From QHWK01 sp035315685 (GTDB lineage: Bacteria; Acidobacteriota; Vicinamibacteria; Vicinamibacterales; CAVVIG01), in NCBI GenBank assembly GCA_035315685.1, contig DATFXR010000659.1, forward strand, positions 1 through 10,004: a DNA stretch of 10,004 nucleotides, in the 5' to 3' direction. The position numbers and the translations under genes were made by a program. Shown piece by piece: positions 5,553 through 10,004 of this stretch (position 1 is the first letter of the stretch; each line of letters opens with the position of its first letter). The notes beneath the pieces are model-generated. The model worked only from the letters and a program-made list of their open reading frames with translations, was not told the origin of the DNA and ran no database searches.

Positions 5553-6407
5553 ATGAAAATCGCGTATCAAGGCGAGCCCGGCGCCTTCAGCGAGGCCGCC
5601 GCCCGCCGCGTCGGCCATGACGCCTCCCTCCTGCCTTGCCGCAGCTTCGAAGAGGTCTTCGACGCGGTCGACGCCGGCTCGGCGACGCACGGCTGCCTGC
5701 CGTTCGAAAACTCGATCGGCGGGAGCATTCACCGCAACTACGATCTCCTGCTCGCGCACGACCTGCCGATCGTCGCCGAAGTCGAGCTTCCGGTCGTCCA
5801 CCACCTGCTGGCGCTTCCGGGTGCGACGCTCGAGGGCCTGCGCCGCGTCTATTCGCATCCGCAGGGGCTTGCGCAGTGCGAGCGGTTCCTGCGCACGTTG
5901 TCGAACGTCGAGATCATCGCCACCTACGACACCGCCGGCAGTGCGAAGATGGTTGCGGATGCCGGCCTGAAGGACGCCGCGGCAATCGCATCCGCCCGTG
6001 CCGGCGACGTGTTCGGCCTGACCTCGCTCGCCGCCTCCGTCCAGGACTTCGACGACAACATCACCCGCTTCCTCGTCATCGGCCGCACGCCGCTCAAGGA
6101 TGCCGTTCCCGACAAGACCTCGATCGTCTTCTCGCTGCCGAACGAGGCCGGGTCACTCTTCAAGGCATTGAGCGTGTTCGCGCTGCGCGGGATCGACCTG
6201 ACCAAGCTCGAGTCGCGGCCGATCCCCGGCCGGCCGTGGGAATACCTCTTCTACGTCGACCTCGGCATCGCGCGTGGCGATGTCGCGTGCGCGCGGGGAC
6301 TGGCGCACCTCGGCGAGTTCGCGTCGATGCTGCGGACGCTCGGCACGTATCCAAGCTGGAAGACGCACGAGGGCCGCATGCCCGATCCCTTCGAGGTGTG
6401 CTCGTGA
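5553..6407 (+). CDS. pheA: Prephenate dehydratase, monofunctional with ACT domain
   Basis: This enzyme converts prephenate to phenylpyruvate, the committed step to phenylalanine, in the cytoplasm. It has 284 residues, standard for the monofunctional enzyme; there is no chorismate mutase domain. The catalytic part starts MKIAYQGEPGAFSEAA and includes LPFENSIGGSIHRNYDLL. It ends at NITRFLVIG with the essential TRF motif at 171-173. The ACT domain (about 189-270) has NEAGSLFKAL and ESRP (220-223), the phenylalanine-binding motif, so feedback inhibition by phenylalanine is expected. The C-terminal ~15 residues (THEGRMPDPFEVCS) form a non-conserved tail. The gene is preceded by a candidate promoter and no ribosome-binding site. 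Its TGA overlaps the ilvD GTG, tying phenylalanine and branched-chain synthesis into one transcript. Confidence 0.96.
   Translation: MKIAYQGEPGAFSEAAARRVGHDASLLPCRSFEEVFDAVDAGSATHGCLPFENSIGGSIHRNYDLLLAHDLPIVAEVELPVVHHLLALPGATLEGLRRVYSHPQGLAQCERFLRTLSNVEIIATYDTAGSAKMVADAGLKDAAAIASARAGDVFGLTSLAASVQDFDDNITRFLVIGRTPLKDAVPDKTSIVFSLPNEAGSLFKALSVFALRGIDLTKLESRPIPGRPWEYLFYVDLGIARGDVACARGLAHLGEFASMLRTLGTYPSWKTHEGRMPDPFEVCS
6393..6396 (+). promoter_or_regulatory. Shine-Dalgarno setting the ilvD GTG start
   Basis: GAGG inside the end of pheA, 7 nt before the GTG at 6404. Together with the GTGA overlap it fixes the ilvD start and argues against any longer N-terminus, since the same frame upstream is out-of-frame pheA. 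Confidence 0.6.
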
Positions 6408-8065
6408 GCGACGCATCGAACCCGCTTACCACCGGACCGCACCGCGCGCCGGCGCGCGCCATGCTGAAGGCGGTCGGCTTCTCCGACGCCGATCTGAAGA
6501 AGCCGCTCATCGGCGTCGCCAACACCTGGATCGAAATCGGGCCGTGCAACTACCACCTGCGCGATCTCGCCGTGCACGTGAAGGACGGCATTCGCGCGGC
6601 CGGCGGCACACCGATGGAGTTCAACACCGTCTCGATCTCCGACGGCATCACCATGGGCACCGAAGGCATGCGCGCCTCGCTCGTCAGCCGCGAGGTCATC
6701 GCCGATTCGATCGAGCTGGTCGCGCGCGGCAACGGCTTCGACGGGCTGGTCGTGCTGGTCGGCTGCGACAAGACGATTCCCGGCGGCGTGATGGCGCTGG
6801 CGCGGCTCAATATCCCGGGGGTGCTGTTGTACGGCGGTTCGATTGCACCGGGCCACTGGCACGACCGATCGGTGACGATTCAGGACGTCTTCGAAGCAGT
6901 CGGCGCGCACGCGGCTGGCGCGATCACGGACGACGACCTGTGCCGGCTCGAGGCCGACGCGTGCCCCGGCGCCGGCGCGTGCGGCGGCCAGTTCACGGCC
7001 AATACGATGGCGATCGCGAGCGAGTTCCTCGGCATCGCGGCGCTTGGCAGCGGCAGCGTCCCCGCCACCGATCCGGCGAAAGCCAGCGTGGCGCGCCAGG
7101 CCGGCGAGCGCGTGATGGACCTGGTGCGGGACCAGCTGCACCCTCGCGACATCATCACGAAGGCGGCGCTCGAGAACGCGATCGCCTCGGTGGCGACCAC
7201 CGGCGGGTCGACGAACGCCGTGCTGCATCTGATCGCGATCGCGCGCGAGGCGGGCGTCGAGCTCGAGCTCGCCGACTTCGATCGCATCAGCAGCCGCGTC
7301 CCGCTGCTTGCCGATCTCAGGCCGTCCGGCCGTTTCGTTGCCACCGATCTGCACGCGGCCGGTGGCAGCCCGCTCGTCGCCAAACGGCTCGTCGAAGCCG
7401 GCGCGGTGCACAGCGCGGCGAAGACGGTCACCGGGCGGACGCTCGGCGAGGAAGCGTCGCGCGCGTCGGAGACGCCCGGACAGGAAGTCGTGCGGCCGGT
7501 CGCGCAGGCGCTGAAGAAGAGCGGCGGGCTGGTGATCCTGAGAGGAACGCTCGCGCCGGAAGGTGCGGTGATGAAAGTGTCGGGCACCGGGCGCGCGCAA
7601 CATCGCGGCCCGGCACGGGTGTTCGACAGCGAGGAGGCGGCGTTCGAGGCCGTGCAGCACCAGCGCATCGAGCCGGGCGACGTCGTCGTCATCCGCTATG
7701 AAGGGCCGAGCGGCGGACCGGGGATGCGCGAGATGCTCGCCGTCACCGGCGCGATCGTCGGCGCCGGCCTCGGCGAGACGGTCGCGCTCGTGACCGACGG
7801 ACGTTTCTCGGGCGCGACGCGCGGCTTCTGCATCGGCCACATCGCGCCCGAAGCCGCCCGCGGCGGACCGATTGCCGCGGTCCGCGACGGCGACACGATC
7901 GTCATCGACGTCGCGACCCGCTCGCTGAATCTCGATGTTGCACCCGACGTGGTGCGGGAACGTCTCGCGGCGTGGCGCGCGCCGCAGCCGCGTTATCCGT
8001 CAGGGGTGCTGGCGAAGTACGCGCGGCTGGTGTCGTCGGCGTCGCTGGGCGCTGTGACGGGATAG
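6404..8065 (+). CDS. ilvD: Dihydroxy-acid dehydratase
   Basis: It dehydrates 2,3-dihydroxy-isovalerate and 2,3-dihydroxy-3-methylvalerate to the 2-oxoacids preceding valine and isoleucine, in the cytoplasm. From the GTG at 6404 it has 553 residues, the family norm. Iron-sulfur ligands are Cys48 (GPCNYHL), Cys121 (GCDKTIPGG) and Cys193 (PGAGACGGQFTANTM). This three-cysteine arrangement and spacing fits the [2Fe-2S], more oxygen-tolerant plant/mycobacterial class rather than the E. coli [4Fe-4S] class. FNTVSISDGITMGTEGMR follows the first Cys. The C-terminal half carries YEGPSGGPGMREML and TDGRFSGATRG. The frame continues far upstream without a stop, but that part is antisense to nothing real and simply out-of-frame pheA. 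The gene overlaps pheA by 4 bp and precedes ilvB by 124 bp. Confidence 0.96.
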   Translation: MSDASNPLTTGPHRAPARAMLKAVGFSDADLKKPLIGVANTWIEIGPCNYHLRDLAVHVKDGIRAAGGTPMEFNTVSISDGITMGTEGMRASLVSREVIADSIELVARGNGFDGLVVLVGCDKTIPGGVMALARLNIPGVLLYGGSIAPGHWHDRSVTIQDVFEAVGAHAAGAITDDDLCRLEADACPGAGACGGQFTANTMAIASEFLGIAALGSGSVPATDPAKASVARQAGERVMDLVRDQLHPRDIITKAALENAIASVATTGGSTNAVLHLIAIAREAGVELELADFDRISSRVPLLADLRPSGRFVATDLHAAGGSPLVAKRLVEAGAVHSAAKTVTGRTLGEEASRASETPGQEVVRPVAQALKKSGGLVILRGTLAPEGAVMKVSGTGRAQHRGPARVFDSEEAAFEAVQHQRIEPGDVVVIRYEGPSGGPGMREMLAVTGAIVGAGLGETVALVTDGRFSGATRGFCIGHIAPEAARGGPIAAVRDGDTIVIDVATRSLNLDVAPDVVRERLAAWRAPQPRYPSGVLAKYARLVSSASLGAVTG

Positions 8066-8070
8066 CGTCA

Positions 8071-8177
8071 ATGGCTGATGGCTCATGGCTGATGGCTATG
8101 GCTGATGGTCGAAGGGGTAAGGGTCGTCGTGGCCTTCAACCTTTGACCAGAGCCATTAGCCATCAGCCATCAGCCAT
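8071..8177. repeat. Heptad repeat in long inverted arms between ilvD and ilvB
   Basis: The left arm 8071-8097 (units of ATGGCTG/ATGGCTC) and right arm 8151-8177 (units of GCCATCA/GCCATTA) are complementary at 25 of 27 positions. Inner segments GGTCGAAGG (8107-8115) and CCTTTGACC can extend the stem with one mismatch. The structure ends 12 nt before the ilvB ATG, leaving only GACGGGGTTCTT as the ribosome-binding region. It could attenuate or insulate ilvB from ilvD; no T-tract follows. Confidence 0.8.
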
Positions 8178-8189
8178 GACGGGGTTCTT

Positions 8190-9896
8190 ATGAAACGGAC
8201 AGGTGCGCAGATTCTCTGGGAAGCGCTGGTGCGTGAAGGGGTCACCGACGTGTTCGGCTATCCCGGCGGCGCGATTCTGCCGGCGTACGACGCAATGCTG
8301 AAGTATCCGATCCGACACGTGCTGGTGCGCCACGAGCAGGGCGCCACGCACATGGCGGATGGATACGCACGCGCGAGCGGCAGGGTGGGCGTCGCGGTCG
8401 CGACGTCGGGGCCGGGTGCGACCAACATGGTCACCGGCATCGCAACGGCGATGATGGACAGTTCGCCGATCGTCTGCATCACCGGCCAGGTCGGCAGCAA
8501 GCTGATCGGATCCGACGCGTTCCAGGAGACGGACATCACCGGCATCACCCTGCCGGTCACCAAGCACAACTATCTGGTCACCTCGGCCGAGGAAGTCGCG
8601 CCGGCCGTGCTCGAAGCGTTTGCGGTCGCGCGTTCGGGTCGTCCGGGTCCGGTGCTCGTCGACATCACCAAGGACGCGCAGCAGGCGAGCTGCGAGGTGG
8701 ACTGGGAGGCGGCGCAGCCGCAGCTCAGCGAAGCGGAGGACGAAGCGCTGCCCGGCGACGGGACCGTCGAGGAAGCGCTCGAGTTGATCAAGGCCGCCGA
8801 GCGGCCGCTGATTCTCGCCGGCCACGGCGTCATGCTGTCGGGCGCCGAGCGTCAGGTGCTGGATCTGGCCGAGCGGGCGCAGATTCCGATCGCCGTCACG
8901 CTGCTCGGCATCGGCGGCGTCGCGGCGTCGCATCCGCTGAACCTCGGCATGATGGGGATGCACGGCGAGGCGTGGGTCAACCACGCGATTCAGGAAGCCG
9001 ATCTGCTCATCGCGCTCGGCATGCGCTTCGACGATCGCGTCACCGGCAACCTGAAGACCTACGCGCGCAGCGCCAAGAAGATTCACGTCGACATCGATCG
9101 CGCGGAGCTGAACAAGAACGTCCGCGTCGACGTGGCGATTGCGAAGGATCTGCGCCAGGCTCTCGAGGAGTGGATCCCGAAGGTCAGCCGCGGGGACCGT
9201 GCGGCATGGCTCGCGCGCATCGACGCGCTGAAGGGCGATTCGGCGGTGCGCGACATCCAGAATCTGCCCGACGACGGTCATCTGTACGCGGCACACGTGA
9301 TCAACGACCTGTGGCGGTTGACGAAGGGCGACGCGATTGTCGTCACCGACGTCGGTCAGCATCAGATGTGGGAGGCGCAGTATTACAAGCACGAGACGTC
9401 GCGCTCCCTGATTACGTCCGGCGGCCTCGGGACGATGGGGTTTGCCTTGCCGGCGGCGATCGGCGCGAAGATGGCGCGCCCCGACGCTGAAGTCTGGGTG
9501 GTGTGCGGCGACGGCGGCTTCCAGATGACGATGGCGGAGCTGGCGACGGCGGTGCAGGAAAACCTCGACATCAACATCGCGATCATCAACAACGGCTACC
9601 TGGGGATGGTGCGGCAGTGGCAGGAGTTCTTCTACGACAAGCGCTATGCCGCGACGCCGATCTCGGGTCCGAACTTCGCCAAGCTCGCCGACGCGTTCGG
9701 CATTGCGGCGACGACGGTGAAGACGCGCGGTGAAGTCGCCGGCGCGGTCGAAGCGGCGCGGCGGCTGAAACGTACGGCGTTGATCGATTTCCAGGTGGAA
9801 CAGGAAGACTCGGTGTATCCAATGGTCCCGGCCGGCGCCGACCTGCACAAGATGATTCGCCGGCCGTCGCCGATCGTCGAAACCGCGGCGGACTGA
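8190..9896 (+). CDS. ilvB: Acetolactate synthase large (catalytic) subunit
   Basis: This cytoplasmic thiamine pyrophosphate enzyme condenses two pyruvates, or pyruvate with 2-oxobutyrate, in the first common step of valine/leucine/isoleucine synthesis. It has 568 residues, the usual size. The N-terminal pyrimidine-binding domain (about 1-165) has VFGYPGGAILPAYDA and catalytic Glu49 in VRHEQGATHMADGYARASG. The central domain is ~190-325. The C-terminal TPP domain has GDGGFQMTMAEL (440-451) through NNGYLGMVRQWQEFFY (467-482). SGPGATN and GSDAFQETDI place it with biosynthetic, FAD-containing synthases rather than catabolic ones. The ATG at 8190 has a weak upstream GGGG. The regulatory small subunit (ilvN) is not in the 108 bp that remain; it may follow the hairpin beyond the window. 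Confidence 0.96.
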   Translation: MKRTGAQILWEALVREGVTDVFGYPGGAILPAYDAMLKYPIRHVLVRHEQGATHMADGYARASGRVGVAVATSGPGATNMVTGIATAMMDSSPIVCITGQVGSKLIGSDAFQETDITGITLPVTKHNYLVTSAEEVAPAVLEAFAVARSGRPGPVLVDITKDAQQASCEVDWEAAQPQLSEAEDEALPGDGTVEEALELIKAAERPLILAGHGVMLSGAERQVLDLAERAQIPIAVTLLGIGGVAASHPLNLGMMGMHGEAWVNHAIQEADLLIALGMRFDDRVTGNLKTYARSAKKIHVDIDRAELNKNVRVDVAIAKDLRQALEEWIPKVSRGDRAAWLARIDALKGDSAVRDIQNLPDDGHLYAAHVINDLWRLTKGDAIVVTDVGQHQMWEAQYYKHETSRSLITSGGLGTMGFALPAAIGAKMARPDAEVWVVCGDGGFQMTMAELATAVQENLDINIAIINNGYLGMVRQWQEFFYDKRYAATPISGPNFAKLADAFGIAATTVKTRGEVAGAVEAARRLKRTALIDFQVEQEDSVYPMVPAGADLHKMIRRPSPIVETAAD

Positions 9897-9909
9897 CAGA
9901 GGAAAGGCG

Positions 9910-9987
9910 CCCACGAAGGCACGAAGACACGAAGAAAAAACTAGATCTTGTTCTTCGTGTTCCTTCGTGACTTCGTGCCTTCGTGGG
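9910..9987. terminator. Long hairpin of period-8 repeats after ilvB
   Basis: Bases 9910-9934 and 9963-9987 are complementary at 24 of 25 positions, with the outer 17 bp perfect. The arms are built of CACGAAGG/CACGAAGA octamers; the 28-nt loop contains an A6 run and AGATCT, and an inner CACGAAGAA can pair alternatively with TTCTTCGTG at 9951-9959. It starts 13 nt past the ilvB stop. It could end the transcript, though no T-run follows the stem. Confidence 0.65.
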
Positions 9988-10004
9988 AGCGGTAGGGGCA
10001 CGGC

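Noticed and set aside
5636..6403. An N-terminal extension of ilvD by about 256 codons
   Set aside because: This part is out-of-frame pheA; family homology starts after the GTG at 6404, which has its own Shine-Dalgarno.
6251..7840. A 529-codon open frame on the minus strand opposite ilvD
   Set aside because: Arg/Ala-rich antisense shadow of ilvD with no recognisable domain.
8071..8177. CRISPR-like array between ilvD and ilvB
   Set aside because: Units are 7 bp without spacers and are arranged as inverted arms, not direct repeats with unique spacers.
8163..10001. A 612-codon open frame on the minus strand opposite ilvB
   Set aside because: It is fully antisense to a strongly conserved ilvB, has the Arg/His/Asp-rich composition of high-GC shadow frames, and its start lies in the period-8 hairpin.

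Overview
The window is high-GC bacterial DNA, densely packed, with all the large genes on the + strand. Gene content (a two-subunit 2-oxoacid:ferredoxin oxidoreductase, an alpha-amino acid ester hydrolase-like secreted enzyme, and a pheA-ilvD-ilvB block) and the G-rich or hairpin-forming period-7/8 repeats between genes suggest an environmental Acidobacteriota of the Vicinamibacteria type. That placement is inference, because no rRNA or other taxonomic marker is present.

Layout. (1) Positions 2-1694 carry the end of the alpha subunit and the whole beta subunit of a 2-oxoacid:ferredoxin oxidoreductase, split by a short AT-rich heptad repeat. (2) Positions 1695-2012 look empty on the + strand. 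They hold an inverted-repeat hairpin and, I argue, a small minus-strand gene for a 63-residue acidic protein with a good Shine-Dalgarno, convergent with korB and divergent from ndk. (3) Positions 2013-3265 are a nucleotide-metabolism group: nucleoside diphosphate kinase, a small DUF2905 membrane protein, and dCTP deaminase, the last two overlapping by ATGA. (4) Positions ~3332-5311 encode a secreted CocE/NonD-type serine hydrolase. (5) Positions 5553-9896 are amino-acid biosynthesis: prephenate dehydratase overlapping dihydroxy-acid dehydratase by GTGA, then the acetolactate synthase large subunit. The small subunit is not in the window.

The genes are ordinary central metabolism: ferredoxin-linked carbon metabolism, dNTP balance, and phenylalanine and branched-chain amino acid synthesis. 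The unusual part is between them. At least six gaps contain short-period (7, 8 or 14 bp) tandem repeats. Two of these form long inverted arms that bracket ilvB. A separate REP-like element has two inverted copies after korB and a third copy that seems to have been read into the N-terminus of the hydrolase. I see no mobile element, CRISPR array, tRNA or rRNA. No dramatic new system is evident. The best leads are the hidden small acidic protein and the repeat families.
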